This document shows, piece by piece, positions 8,696 through 15,746 of a stretch of 64,000 nt of DNA. The notes under the pieces are model-generated. The model was not told where the DNA came from. It was given only the letters and a program-made list of their open reading frames with translations, and did not search any database. Position 1 is the first letter of the stretch; each line of letters starts with the position of its first letter. Source of the stretch: Anaerolineae bacterium (GTDB lineage Bacteria > Chloroflexota > Anaerolineae > Aggregatilineales > Phototrophicaceae). Both the position numbers and the translations under genes were made by a program. The DNA lies in assembly GCA_022822545.1 (NCBI GenBank), contig JAJEBE010000054.1, positions 141,099 through 205,098 on the forward strand, given 5' to 3'.

Positions 8696-8920
8696 TCAAT
8701 ACAAATATGCTCTAGCGCAGGCGTGGCTGCAGCAGATTGGATCCCTTGGGCTTGGCCCACCACAGTTCTCGCATACGGCTACTGGTGCTACGCCGTGCGT
8801 TATGATTTTGAGTGTAGGCAGTGTCGTGGGGATACCAGCAGTGGCTTCCCTGCTTATGCGTTGCACGTTCTGAAGGATGTCGCTTTGGAACTTGCATAGG
8901 TCAAGAGAGAATGCTACCAT
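8696..8920 (-). CDS. Small cysteine-rich (possible zinc-binding) protein
   Basis: 74 residues from an ATG at 8920 that has a strong CAAGGAGA ribosome-binding site 7 nt upstream; a longer frame start at 8938 has no such site. The C-terminal end reads CENCGGPSPRDPICCSHAC, two pairs of cysteines spaced like a small zinc ribbon. No family is recognised. It is the most downstream of three minus-strand cargo genes of the transposon and converges on the transposase with 5 bp between stops. It could be a regulator or a host-interacting small protein; function not assigned. Confidence 0.5.
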   Translation of the reverse strand: MVAFSLDLCKFQSDILQNVQRISREATAGIPTTLPTLKIITHGVAPVAVCENCGGPSPRDPICCSHACARAYLY

Positions 8921-9045
8921 GATAGTATCTCCTTGCATTGAGATATGCGATTGTTGTGCCAGGACGCGCGGTGAGGCGCGTTTTTGGTTTTTCTGGCACG
9001 TCCTTCAGTCTATCGTCGTCGACGCGAAAAAGTCAATCGGTCATA

Positions 9046-9300
9046 TCACCTTTCCCTCTTCCCTGCCTTCTCCTCAGTCTCGATCCCATAAAGTTTGCGA
9101 AAGAGTTCGATATCCTCCATCGCCTCACCAAGTCTTTCTACTGTGTATTGAAGCTCCAAATGTTTCAGGGCCTTACGGCGCGCCGAAGCCTCTCTTGATT
9201 TTCGCCATGCGTTGGAAATCGCCTGTCCTATCGCTTGGATGATACCAAGCACAAAAACAATGACAATCATCGTTAAACAGATGGCTCCAAGATCCACCAT
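9046..9300 (-). CDS. Small single-pass membrane protein
   Basis: 84 residues: a hydrophobic N-terminal helix (LGAICLTMIVIVFVLGIIQAIG), then a charged, strongly helical tail with heptad-like Leu/Ala spacing (residues 30-80), consistent with a short coiled coil in the cytosol. A perfect anti-16S match, AGGAGGTGA, directly abuts the ATG; this is closer than usual, so a slightly later start is possible. No homologous family is recognised. It follows the SH3b/HExxH gene on the same strand, with a terminator-like hairpin in between. Confidence 0.5.
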   Translation of the reverse strand: MVDLGAICLTMIVIVFVLGIIQAIGQAISNAWRKSREASARRKALKHLELQYTVERLGEAMEDIELFRKLYGIETEEKAGKRER

Positions 9301-9321
9301 TCACCTCCTCACTTCGTTTTA

Positions 9322-9352
9322 GAGCAAAAGAGATGGCGGGATTGCCGCCTCT
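9322..9352 (-). terminator. Rho-independent terminator after the SH3b/HExxH gene
   Basis: On the minus strand an AGA-GGCGG / CCGCC-A-TCT stem with a 5-nt loop is followed by CTTTTGC. It lies 17 bp past the stop of the 9369-10130 gene. Confidence 0.45.
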
Positions 9353-9368
9353 TCTTGTTCTCACATCT

Positions 9369-10130
9369 TTAACTCGTGTAGTTCACTCTGATCCGTCGTA
9401 TCGCTCGGCGGATAAGCGCGACCAACTCGCTTCTCGGATTAACCTGTTGGACCATAGCGAGTGCCATCTTCATGCAGGGCGGTTCCCGGCGGCTGGGATC
9501 TCTAAGGAAGGCAACGCTTTCATTTTCCAGCTGCTCAAAGTGACATGCTTCATGCACCATCGTCTGGGCGAAAAGAAGTGTGCGCTCTCGGGCGTTCACA
9601 TTAAACTCGTAGCGTGCCGGGATGCGGATGATGCGCTCGGATGTCCGCCCACTGTATTTCAGATCGAGGAAGGCCTGCGGGTTCTCCGTGCAGACCCAAG
9701 AGTAGACTTGCTCGGGGCAGTCCATCGCCACCACGGTAATGTGCTGGAGCACAAACAAGTAGCTATCTGGTGCTTCCCGTCTAAGCAGGCCAAGCGCGTT
9801 GCGGACCAGCGCCTGGTGTGTACTGCTGCCGTCGGCGATAGGCTCGTTCAGCGGCGCAACAATACCCGTCCGCGCCATCCAGCCGAGTTCGATTTGCAAC
9901 CAGCAGTATGTCTCTCCTTGCTGGGAGTCAGTGACCAGGAAAGCCGTGCCTCGCTCCGTGGTACCGGTCTTATCGCTGCTAGTTGTGGGCGCTTCGCGGA
10001 TATTCATGGCGCCGTTAACTTTGACGGCGCTGCCATCGAAGCAGGTCTCAGCGTTCGAGGATTGCGCCATTTGTGCCTGTGCCATCACACTGCAAACCAT
10101 GAATAAGAATACAATTACGTGAAATTTCAT
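9369..10130 (-). CDS. Secreted SH3b-domain protein with an HExxH motif
   Basis: 253 residues. A clear signal peptide (MKFHVIVFLFMVCSVMAQAQ, cleavage near residue 20) is followed by an SH3b-like domain (about residues 35-95: VNGAMNIREAPTTSSDKTG is the usual SH3_3 start). A second domain contains HEACH at residues 193-197, the HExxH zinc-protease signature, inside a predicted helix, with paired cysteines (residues 138 and 147) that could form a disulfide. This suggests an exported protease or wall-associated enzyme, but no peptidase family is certain and the third zinc ligand is unclear. GGAGGT precedes the ATG by 6 nt. It is transposon cargo, transcribed away from the XRE gene. Confidence 0.7.
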   Translation of the reverse strand: MKFHVIVFLFMVCSVMAQAQMAQSSNAETCFDGSAVKVNGAMNIREAPTTSSDKTGTTERGTAFLVTDSQQGETYCWLQIELGWMARTGIVAPLNEPIADGSSTHQALVRNALGLLRREAPDSYLFVLQHITVVAMDCPEQVYSWVCTENPQAFLDLKYSGRTSERIIRIPARYEFNVNARERTLLFAQTMVHEACHFEQLENESVAFLRDPSRREPPCMKMALAMVQQVNPRSELVALIRRAIRRIRVNYTS

Positions 10131-10192
10131 CAGAGACCTCCAAAATCATACTTGAATCAATTCGTGGAGTTGTGTATACAATGCGCGAAAGG

Positions 10193-10223
10193 GTGGCGCT
10201 CTCCATATAGGAGAACACGCCAC
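10193..10223. other. Imperfect hairpin in the transposon's divergent region
   Basis: GTGGCG and CGCCAC arms (6 bp) enclose a second CTCC/GGAG stem with an ATATA loop. It lies between the divergent SH3b/HExxH and XRE genes and may be an operator or part of a structured RNA. Confidence 0.45.
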
Positions 10224-10235
10224 TCTGTGCATGTC

Positions 10236-10284
10236 GGTTCCTCGGGGAGGTGAGCGGTCAACTCAGAGTCCGCCCCAGGGAACC
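10236..10284. other. Long bulged hairpin, possible structured RNA
   Basis: GGTTCC at 10236-10241 pairs with GGAACC at 10279-10284, and GGGG with CCCC inside, then CGG with CCG around a 12-nt loop. This gives about 13 pairs in 49 nt. Together with the neighbouring hairpin it fills most of the gap between two divergent cargo genes. Confidence 0.45.
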
Positions 10285-10313
10285 TTCTTCTGACTGTAAC
10301 TCACATCACCAAT

Positions 10314-10329
10314 TTAACCAATAGGTTAA
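10314..10329. promoter_or_regulatory. Probable operator of the XRE regulator
   Basis: TTAACC and GGTTAA separated by four bases form a perfect 16-bp inverted repeat 35 bp before the XRE gene start. XRE repressors often bind such sites to control themselves and a divergent gene. Confidence 0.5.
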
Positions 10330-10363
10330 GGCAATCTTCCCATCGGCGGCGCAAAATCCGACC

Positions 10364-10621
10364 ATGGGACCTCTTGGCAAACCGCTTGGCTGCGCGATTC
10401 GGAGACAGCGCCGGCAACTTGAACTTTCTCAGGAAGCGCTTAGTGAACGTTCAGGGGTGCATTGGGTGTACATCAGCCATATCGAGAACGGATTGAAGTC
10501 GCCGACGGTGCGTGTGTTACAGGCCTTGGCTGAGGCGCTGCGTATGGAAGTGTCTGAACTGGTGAGAATGGCGGAGCAGATTAGGGCAGAAGAAGCTGTC
10601 GAGGGCGGAGATTGTGGGTAG
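10364..10621 (+). CDS. XRE-family transcriptional regulator
   Basis: 85 residues made almost entirely of one HTH_3 domain: RRQRRQLELSQEALSERSGV is the first three helices and the recognition region, then YISHIENGLKSPTV and the stabilising helices VLQALAEALRM. It most resembles compact phage- and transposon-borne Cro/C1-type regulators. The likely operator TTAACC-N4-GGTTAA lies just upstream, suggesting autoregulation and control of the divergent SH3b/HExxH gene. The ribosome-binding site is weak. It starts the plus-strand cargo block. Confidence 0.85.
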   Translation: MGPLGKPLGCAIRRQRRQLELSQEALSERSGVHWVYISHIENGLKSPTVRVLQALAEALRMEVSELVRMAEQIRAEEAVEGGDCG

Positions 10622-10702
10622 CAGGTTGCAGCAACATTACATCAGAAGTAACATAGTGTTATGCTATATTTAGCAACTATCGTGAATCTGATGAGGTGTA
10701 CA

Positions 10703-10924
10703 ATGCCACAAGATGAAGATAAGATTGCGGAAATGTTGCAGGAAATCAACACTCGTCTAGGCCGGATAGAGGAAAACCAGAAAACAATGTTGGACACTCT
10801 CAATGAATTTAGAGACGCATATAGGGAGCAACAGGTTCAACTTCTGGATCATGAAAGACGAATAGATAGGCTGGAGCGAGGTGGCCAAGATTATCTTGTA
10901 GATTTTTGGCTAAATCCAGTATAA
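10703..10924 (+). CDS. Small coiled-coil protein
   Basis: 73 residues from the ATG with a GAGGT ribosome-binding site; an in-frame ATG at 10661 lacks one. Residues 5-60 form a continuous charged helix with heptads (IAEMLQEINTRLGRIEENQ and onward), so a dimeric or trimeric coiled coil is likely. The base composition is AT-rich against the neighbourhood. A weak TTACAT-N17-TATGCT promoter lies upstream (10637-10665). The gene is followed 12 bp later by another small gene. No known family. Confidence 0.55.
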   Translation: MPQDEDKIAEMLQEINTRLGRIEENQKTMLDTLNEFRDAYREQQVQLLDHERRIDRLERGGQDYLVDFWLNPV

Positions 10925-10936
10925 GGAGTCTTGCTT

Positions 10937-11185
10937 GTGAGTGTATCAAACAAACAGCGCTACAATTTCATTTTTAATCTGCAAAGTGCCGATGAGGCAT
11001 TTGCCAAGACAGAGCTTGGCGAGGTGGAGCCCCAGGTTACTATTTCAGTCAGTGCAACAAACGAAAGGCGAGCTGTGATAGCTGCTTCAGCAGTCATACA
11101 GACTTTGAAACAAGAACACTGGGCAGATCAGTTCAATAAAGCTATGGACTCTGGGAATTATACAACTAGCATTGAACGATCCTAA
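10937..11185 (+). CDS. Small protein of unknown function
   Basis: 82 residues starting at GTG 10937, 8 nt after an AAGGAG ribosome-binding site; a TTG two codons earlier is less well placed. The sequence (YNFIFNLQSADEAFAKTELG, then VTISVSATNERRAVIAASAV) suggests a small mixed alpha/beta fold but no family is recognised. It follows the coiled-coil gene closely and is likely cotranscribed with it. AT-rich like its upstream neighbour. Confidence 0.5.
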   Translation: MSVSNKQRYNFIFNLQSADEAFAKTELGEVEPQVTISVSATNERRAVIAASAVIQTLKQEHWADQFNKAMDSGNYTTSIERS

Positions 11186-11216
11186 ACCATTTCAAGCTCT
11201 GATAGGCAGGCCAATC

Positions 11217-11396
11217 ATGAACGCCCCCAAGCCCACTTCCTCTGACCCCAAAGACTCGCCCCCCAAGCGCCCCCGCGGTCGTCCGGTTGAGAAGCCCTAC
11301 CCCGAGCGCATAGACGCGACGCCGGAGGAGATCGCAGAGATGGTGCTGCGGATGCCGGCGAAGAAGGCCGATGAGTGGCGGTATAGGAAGAAGTGA
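11217..11396 (+). CDS. Small AT-hook-like cargo protein
   Basis: 59 residues from ATG 11217; a longer frame start at TTG 11172 overlaps the upstream gene and is less likely. A basic KRPRGRPVEKP segment (AT-hook-like, residues 18-28) is followed by a conserved-looking ATPEEIAEMVLRMPAKKADEW end. Proteins with this end accompany several transposons and phages, but the role is unknown. It is the last gene before the right inverted repeat, ending 13 bp from it. Confidence 0.5.
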   Translation: MNAPKPTSSDPKDSPPKRPRGRPVEKPYPERIDATPEEIAEMVLRMPAKKADEWRYRKK

Positions 11397-11409
11397 GGCG
11401 CCAAGTTAG

Positions 11410-11431
11410 TGTGCATTAGTATGTAATCCCC
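11410..11431 (-). repeat. Right terminal inverted repeat of the IS1595-type transposon
   Basis: The exact inverted copy of the 22-bp left end at 7659-7680. Just inside it is another TTAGTGT half-site like that of the palindrome at the transposase promoter. Confidence 0.95.
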
Positions 11432-11459
11432 TTAATTTTCATGACTAATTTTCACTTAC

Positions 11460-12062
11460 TTAGTCCGGCAGGTGGGGCGTCGCGGCGAAGGACTGGATGC
11501 GCCAGATTTCCTGGTAACGTTCCAGTGTGGTGATTGAGGTATTAAGAATGCGCTTGTCCGGCAGGAAGGCGTACATTGAGGCGAGCAAGATCATCATGGC
11601 GGAACTGTGGCCGACAATCGCCACCGCGTTTTGCTCGGCTGCGCTGACGATATCATCCCAGGCGGCTTGCATCCTCAGTTGCACGTCAAGGCGGGATTCG
11701 CCGTTTGGGACGCGGTAGGGCCGGTAGCCGGATTCCCATTTGACGTAGGCGTCGGGAAAGCGCCCCGCGACTTCGGGGAAGGTATAGCCTTCGAATTTGC
11801 CAAAGGCGATTTCGGCGAGGCGTTCATCCTCGATCAAGGGCATTTGCAGGGTCTCGGCGATGATCTGCGCGGTTTCGCGGGCGCGTTGGCGCGGGCTGGT
11901 GTAGATAGCATCGATGTCTTGCGTTTGCAGATAGCGGGCCAGGGCATGGGATTGCTGTCGGCCGCGGTCGTTGAGGGGCACGGGCATGGCGCCTTGGAGG
12001 CGGCGCTCGGTATTGAAATTGGTTTGACCGTGGCGAATGAACAGGACTTTGCTTGCGTTCAT
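11460..12062 (-). CDS. Histidine phosphatase (phosphoglycerate-mutase-like)
   Basis: 200 residues of the histidine phosphatase superfamily. RHGQTNFN at residues 10-17 holds the catalytic His11; the second core His is in VGHSSAM near residue 150; Arg and Glu of the pocket are in SPRQRARET and GKFEGY. Such enzymes act as phosphatases on sugar phosphates, alpha-ribazole phosphate (CobC) or others; the substrate cannot be told. GAGAGG precedes the ATG. The gene is complete, ending 29 bp from the transposon's right end. Confidence 0.88.
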   Translation of the reverse strand: MNASKVLFIRHGQTNFNTERRLQGAMPVPLNDRGRQQSHALARYLQTQDIDAIYTSPRQRARETAQIIAETLQMPLIEDERLAEIAFGKFEGYTFPEVAGRFPDAYVKWESGYRPYRVPNGESRLDVQLRMQAAWDDIVSAAEQNAVAIVGHSSAMMILLASMYAFLPDKRILNTSITTLERYQEIWRIQSFAATPHLPD

Positions 12063-12149
12063 GGCATCCTCTCAGGCTTGACGGATTGGCGGGTGAAAGG
12101 CAGAATCGAGAACAGTGCAGAAGTGTATCATAGTGAAAGCAGTTATCGA

Positions 12150-12431
12150 GTGACAGACGAACAGGTTGGCGCCGCGAGGCAGCCGAGCAGGTTGACAGTA
12201 TACGGATTGGCGATGGTCGGCGGAATTGGTATCACATTAATGATCCTGGGCGCGAGCATCGGTGTCATCTATGGCGCTGCGCTGGGTTCGGAGGCGACGC
12301 ATTCGCTGGGTTTAGCTATCGTGATCGGCTTGCTATTGCTGGTTCTCGCCATCGGCTTATGGCTGAGTTGGGTGCGTCCTTTTGAGCGCTTTGACGATAT
12401 CAACATTCCGGCCGAACCGGAGCATCACTGA
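12150..12431 (+). CDS. Small two-helix membrane protein
   Basis: 93 residues from GTG 12150 (alternative GTG at 12123 or ATG at 12212). After a short polar start come two hydrophobic helices (YGLAMVGGIGITLMILGASI and LGLAIVIGLLLLVLAIGLWL) and a short acidic tail. No family is recognised. The frame continues upstream opposite the phosphatase gene, but that part is a shadow. The next gene starts 8 bp downstream, so it may head a short operon ending in era. Confidence 0.5.
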   Translation: MTDEQVGAARQPSRLTVYGLAMVGGIGITLMILGASIGVIYGAALGSEATHSLGLAIVIGLLLLVLAIGLWLSWVRPFERFDDINIPAEPEHH

Positions 12432-12439
12432 AATTCTCC

Positions 12440-12943
12440 ATGCCTGAACAATTTGCGCCTCATCGCGAGCCGATCGCCGAGCGTGTGGCCGGGGTTATCA
12501 CGCGCTTTGGCGATATTGCGCTGCTATCAAGCCGCAAGCTGCCGGAGGGCGAGGAGATCGCGCAGGGCGATTTTGTCGCGCGTTACGGCATCACTTATCT
12601 GGGAAAGCCGCAGTTTTCGATCGTGCCGGATCTGGTCGTGGCGGATTACGGCGAGCTGCTGCATGGCGAAGCGGCCTGGCGTTTCTTGATGGAGAAGGGT
12701 CACTTGTACCCGCGGGCGGATGTATGCGGCCGGCGCAACGATGGGCAGGAGGATATGCTGGCGGTGAAGCAACTGGACTTCGACTATCCCTATGATGTCT
12801 TCATCTACGGCGGTGTGGCGGACAGGGAGCCGCTGGCAAGGTTGTCGGCGCTGATCGCGGCGGACCGCGCCAAATTCCCCGAGCGCCTGGTCAAGCATTT
12901 GCCGACTTTTCCCAGCCTGGAAAATTGGCGCGCGCATGGATGA
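12440..12943 (+). CDS. Conserved hypothetical protein upstream of era
   Basis: 167 residues, soluble, without signal peptide or membrane helices. Regions such as FSIVPDLVVADYGELLHGEAA and DFDYPYDVFIYGGVADREPL look structured, but no known family is recognised. It overlaps the era start codon by 8 bp, a sign of translational coupling, and follows the small membrane gene by 8 bp. Function unknown; the coupling hints at a link with ribosome assembly or GTPase control but nothing in the sequence proves it. Confidence 0.7.
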   Translation: MPEQFAPHREPIAERVAGVITRFGDIALLSSRKLPEGEEIAQGDFVARYGITYLGKPQFSIVPDLVVADYGELLHGEAAWRFLMEKGHLYPRADVCGRRNDGQEDMLAVKQLDFDYPYDVFIYGGVADREPLARLSALIAADRAKFPERLVKHLPTFPSLENWRAHG

Positions 12944-13868
12944 GCTTGATTCGGTCTTCAGCGATGATTGGGGCGAGGATCACCGCTCGGGGATCGTGGC
13001 TGTGCTCGGCCGGCCCAACGTGGGCAAGTCGACGCTGATCAACGCCATCCTCGGGCAGAAGATCGCGATAACCGCTGCCAAGCCACAGACGACCCGGCAG
13101 AAGCAGCTTGGCATCTTGACCAGGGACGGGGCGCAGATTCTTTTCACGGATACGCCCGGCGTGCACGCGCCGGTCACTCGCCTGGGCGAATACATGGTGG
13201 GCGTCGCGCGCGGCGCCTTGCGGGATGCCGATGCGATTGTGTGGATCGTCGATGCGTCGCAAGCGCCGACCGATGAAGACCGGCGTATCGCGGATTGGCT
13301 AGGGCAAGCGGAGAGACCGATCGTGTTGGTGATGAACAAGTCTGACTTGATCGACCGGGACCGCGACCGCAGCCAGCATCTTGCGCTCTGCAATTATCAA
13401 CATGCGCTGGAAACAAGCGCGCTGAAAGAACGCGGCCTTGATGAACTGACGCAATGTCTGATTCCACTGATGCCTTTGGGCCCGCGCTACTACCCTGCCG
13501 ATCAGGCGAGCGACGCCAATCTGCGCTTCATGGCGGCGGAGACAATCCGGGAAAAGATCATCCGCTTGACCAGCGAAGAAATCCCGCATTCGGTCGCGGT
13601 CGAAATCAATCGCTTTCGGGAAAGGCCGGATATGACGGTCATTGAGGCGACGATCTATGTCGAGCGGGCATCGCAGAAGGGCATCGTCATCGGCAAGCGC
13701 GGACAAATGATCAAGCGCGCGGGCGTCGAGGCGCGCGATGACTTGCAGCGGCTGTTGAACACGAAGGTGCATTTGGAGACGCGGGTCAAGGTATTGAAGA
13801 ATTGGCGCAGCAATGAAGAATTCATGCGGCGCGTCGGATACGGCAGGCCGCGGCGTAAAAGTCGTTAG
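12936..13868 (+). CDS. era: GTPase Era
   Basis: 310 residues. The GTPase domain has GRPNVGKST (G1, about 25-33), the PQTTR switch I, DTPGVH (G3) and MNKSDL (G4). A C-terminal type-2 KH domain (YVERASQKGIVIGKRGQMIK) binds the 3' end of 16S rRNA. Era is needed for maturation of the 30S subunit. Length is standard. The gene overlaps the upstream gene by 8 bp and converges on ribF with a 4-bp overlap of the two stops. Confidence 0.96.
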   Translation: MDELDSVFSDDWGEDHRSGIVAVLGRPNVGKSTLINAILGQKIAITAAKPQTTRQKQLGILTRDGAQILFTDTPGVHAPVTRLGEYMVGVARGALRDADAIVWIVDASQAPTDEDRRIADWLGQAERPIVLVMNKSDLIDRDRDRSQHLALCNYQHALETSALKERGLDELTQCLIPLMPLGPRYYPADQASDANLRFMAAETIREKIIRLTSEEIPHSVAVEINRFRERPDMTVIEATIYVERASQKGIVIGKRGQMIKRAGVEARDDLQRLLNTKVHLETRVKVLKNWRSNEEFMRRVGYGRPRRKSR

Positions 13869-14839
13869 GCAGGCGGATTGGCGCTGAGATATTGTCGAGA
13901 GGCGCTGATGTCGGATCGGATCTGCGCGACTAGGTCATCAAGCCCCGCGAATTTCCGCTCGGCGCGCAGGCGTTTCTCAAAGCGCAACTCCAGATTTTCG
14001 CCATAGATGTCACGATTGAAATCCAGCAGGTGGGCCTCGACCGTGACGGCGTCGCCGGAGAAAGTGGGTCGATAGCCGATATTGGCAGCGGCCATAATGG
14101 GGTCGCCGCCGAGGATAGCCCAGGTCGCGTAGACGCCTTTGGCGGGCAGGATCTGCTCTGGCCATACTGCGATATTCGCCGTTGGGATGCCGATTGTGCG
14201 GCCGCGCTGGTCGCCTTCGACAACTTTGCCCGACAGCGAATAGGGGCGGCCGAGCATCGATTTGGCGTCCAGCATAGCGCCCCGCCGGACGAGTTCTCGC
14301 ACTTTTGAGCTGCGAATCAGTCGGTCGGAGTTGACAGAGGTGATCAACTCGATCGCTTCGACCTCGAAGCCGCGCCGCGCCCCTTGAGCTTTGAGGAAGC
14401 GCACATCGCCTTCTCGCCGGAAGCCGAGGGCAAAATCCGCGCCGACCCACAACTCCTTGATACGCAGGTTTGTGACAAGCTGATCCACGAAATCGGCGGC
14501 CGGCAGGCGTCGGAAACGGGCATCAAAGGCGAGCGTGACGACCATGTCGACGCCGAGTTGGAGTAGCAGTTCCGCGCGTTTTTCCGGGGTGGTGAGATAG
14601 TAGCGCCCGCTGGTTTCATTGATGACTTTGTCGGGGTGAGGAAAGAAGGTGACAACGACGGCGACCCGGCCGGACTGGTTCGCTTTCTGGACGAGGCGCC
14701 CGATCAGGTTTTGGTGGCCCAGATGGACGCCGTCGAATACGCCGATCGACACGAGAGAGTCGCTATCGGGCTTTGCTTCTTTGAGGCTGCGCAGATGGAC
14801 CATGGCAGAATTCAGTCGCTCCTGATGCGGCGCCAGCAT
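13865..14839 (-). CDS. ribF: Bifunctional riboflavin kinase / FMN adenylyltransferase
   Basis: 324 residues from the ATG at 14839, eight bases beyond the truB stop; a longer frame would overlap truB. It makes FMN from riboflavin and FAD from FMN. The nucleotidyltransferase half shows GVFDGVHLGHQNLI, TFFPHPDKV and the SSKVRELVRRG motif; the riboflavin kinase half shows GRTIGIPTANI and LLDFNRDIYGENL. Both halves look complete. It is the last gene of the nusA-to-ribF operon. The start lacks a clear ribosome-binding site, in keeping with translational coupling to truB. Confidence 0.94.
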   Translation of the reverse strand: MLAPHQERLNSAMVHLRSLKEAKPDSDSLVSIGVFDGVHLGHQNLIGRLVQKANQSGRVAVVVTFFPHPDKVINETSGRYYLTTPEKRAELLLQLGVDMVVTLAFDARFRRLPAADFVDQLVTNLRIKELWVGADFALGFRREGDVRFLKAQGARRGFEVEAIELITSVNSDRLIRSSKVRELVRRGAMLDAKSMLGRPYSLSGKVVEGDQRGRTIGIPTANIAVWPEQILPAKGVYATWAILGGDPIMAAANIGYRPTFSGDAVTVEAHLLDFNRDIYGENLELRFEKRLRAERKFAGLDDLVAQIRSDISASRQYLSANPPA

Positions 14840-14846
14840 GATTGTA

Positions 14847-15746
14847 TCAAGATTGAAGGGGGAATACCTTACGCGGTTTCCAATGCTCGCCGCGTGGCTC
14901 GAGAACGGCAACCAATTGTTTGGCGGAATCGAATGCGAAGACGAGATCACTTGAGGGGCCGGCGCGCTGCCGAAGGAATCCGCCATGGCGGACAGAATGT
15001 ATCTCAACATCGGTGAGCGTCATGCGATCGTAGTCCCTGAGCGCGTCGTAGGGCGAAATGATGTGCCGCAGCCAGTCGTCGGATTCGAGTATTGTGGTCA
15101 ACTCGACACTGTCCTCTAGGGAAAATCGGCCGCTTGCCAGGCGCGTCAAGCCGGAGAGATAGGCGCCGACTTCGAGGGCGTCGCCGAGGTCATGCGCGAG
15201 CGAGCGGATATATGTGCCGGCGCCGCAGTGTATCGTGAGCTCAAGGACGGGATTCCGCCAGGAGATGACTTCGATGTCGTGAATGGTCACGTCCCGCGCG
15301 GGGCGGGCGACTGTTTTGCCTTGGCGGGCGAGTTGGTAGAGTTTCTTGCCTTTTTGCTTGATCGCGCTGTACATTGGCGGAACCTGGGCGATCTCGCCGA
15401 TGAATTGCGGAAGGGCGGCGTCAATCAGCGAGCGTGTGATGCGGCTGGCGTCGTTCCGGGAAAGGATGTCGCCGGCAGCGTCGTAGGTGGAGGTCCTTGC
15501 GCCGAAGGTGAGGCGGGCCCGATATGATTTGCGGTCAGCCATCATGTATTCGCTGAGCCGAGTGGCGGCGCCAAGACAGATGATAAGAACGCCATTCGCC
15601 AGCGGGTCCAGCGTGCCGGCGTGCCCGACTTTCTTCGCGCCGGTCAGGGCACGATAGCGGCGTCGAACCGCGGCGACCACATCGTGGCTGGTCAAGTGAA
15701 GCGGTTTATTGATGTTGAGGAAGCCGACCGGAACGCGCTCGCTCAA
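14847..15746 (-). CDS. truB: tRNA pseudouridine-55 synthase TruB
   Basis: 299 residues. It isomerises U55 in the T-loop of tRNAs. The start VGFLNINKPLHLTSHDVV and the catalytic motif GHAGTLDPLANGVL (Asp about residue 47) are diagnostic, along with GAGTYIRSLAHDLG. A C-terminal PUA-like region follows. The start codon is TTG, overlapping the TGA of nrnA (TTGA), which fits coupled translation in the operon. Confidence 0.95.
   Translation of the reverse strand: MSERVPVGFLNINKPLHLTSHDVVAAVRRRYRALTGAKKVGHAGTLDPLANGVLIICLGAATRLSEYMMADRKSYRARLTFGARTSTYDAAGDILSRNDASRITRSLIDAALPQFIGEIAQVPPMYSAIKQKGKKLYQLARQGKTVARPARDVTIHDIEVISWRNPVLELTIHCGAGTYIRSLAHDLGDALEVGAYLSGLTRLASGRFSLEDSVELTTILESDDWLRHIISPYDALRDYDRMTLTDVEIHSVRHGGFLRQRAGPSSDLVFAFDSAKQLVAVLEPRGEHWKPRKVFPLQS

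Larger units (their letters stand above)
7659..11431. mobile_element. IS1595-family transposon with cargo genes
   Basis: A 3,773-bp element bounded by perfect 22-bp inverted repeats. It encodes an ISXO2/IS1595-type transposase at the left end and at least seven further genes: three on the minus strand (8696-10130) and four on the plus strand (10364-11396). Cargo base composition is uneven; 10.6-11.2 kb is clearly AT-richer than the host. IS1595 elements are known to carry passenger genes and to make 8-bp target duplications. The 8-bp flanks here (attctttt and ttaatttt) agree at only five positions, so either the duplication has decayed or the ends recombined. It sits between a histidine phosphatase gene and the HTH gene, both on the minus strand. 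Confidence 0.88.

Noticed and set aside
7651..11439. 8-bp target-site duplication of the transposon
   Set aside because: The two flanks (attctttt, ttaatttt) match at only 5 of 8 bases, so a duplication cannot be claimed.
11607..12149. N-terminal extension of the small two-helix protein
   Set aside because: This stretch is opposite the histidine phosphatase gene and has no start signal of its own; only the part from 12150 is kept.
14840..15010. N-terminal extension of RibF
   Set aside because: It overlaps truB and shows no RibF similarity; the start at 14839 fits the family and the operon.
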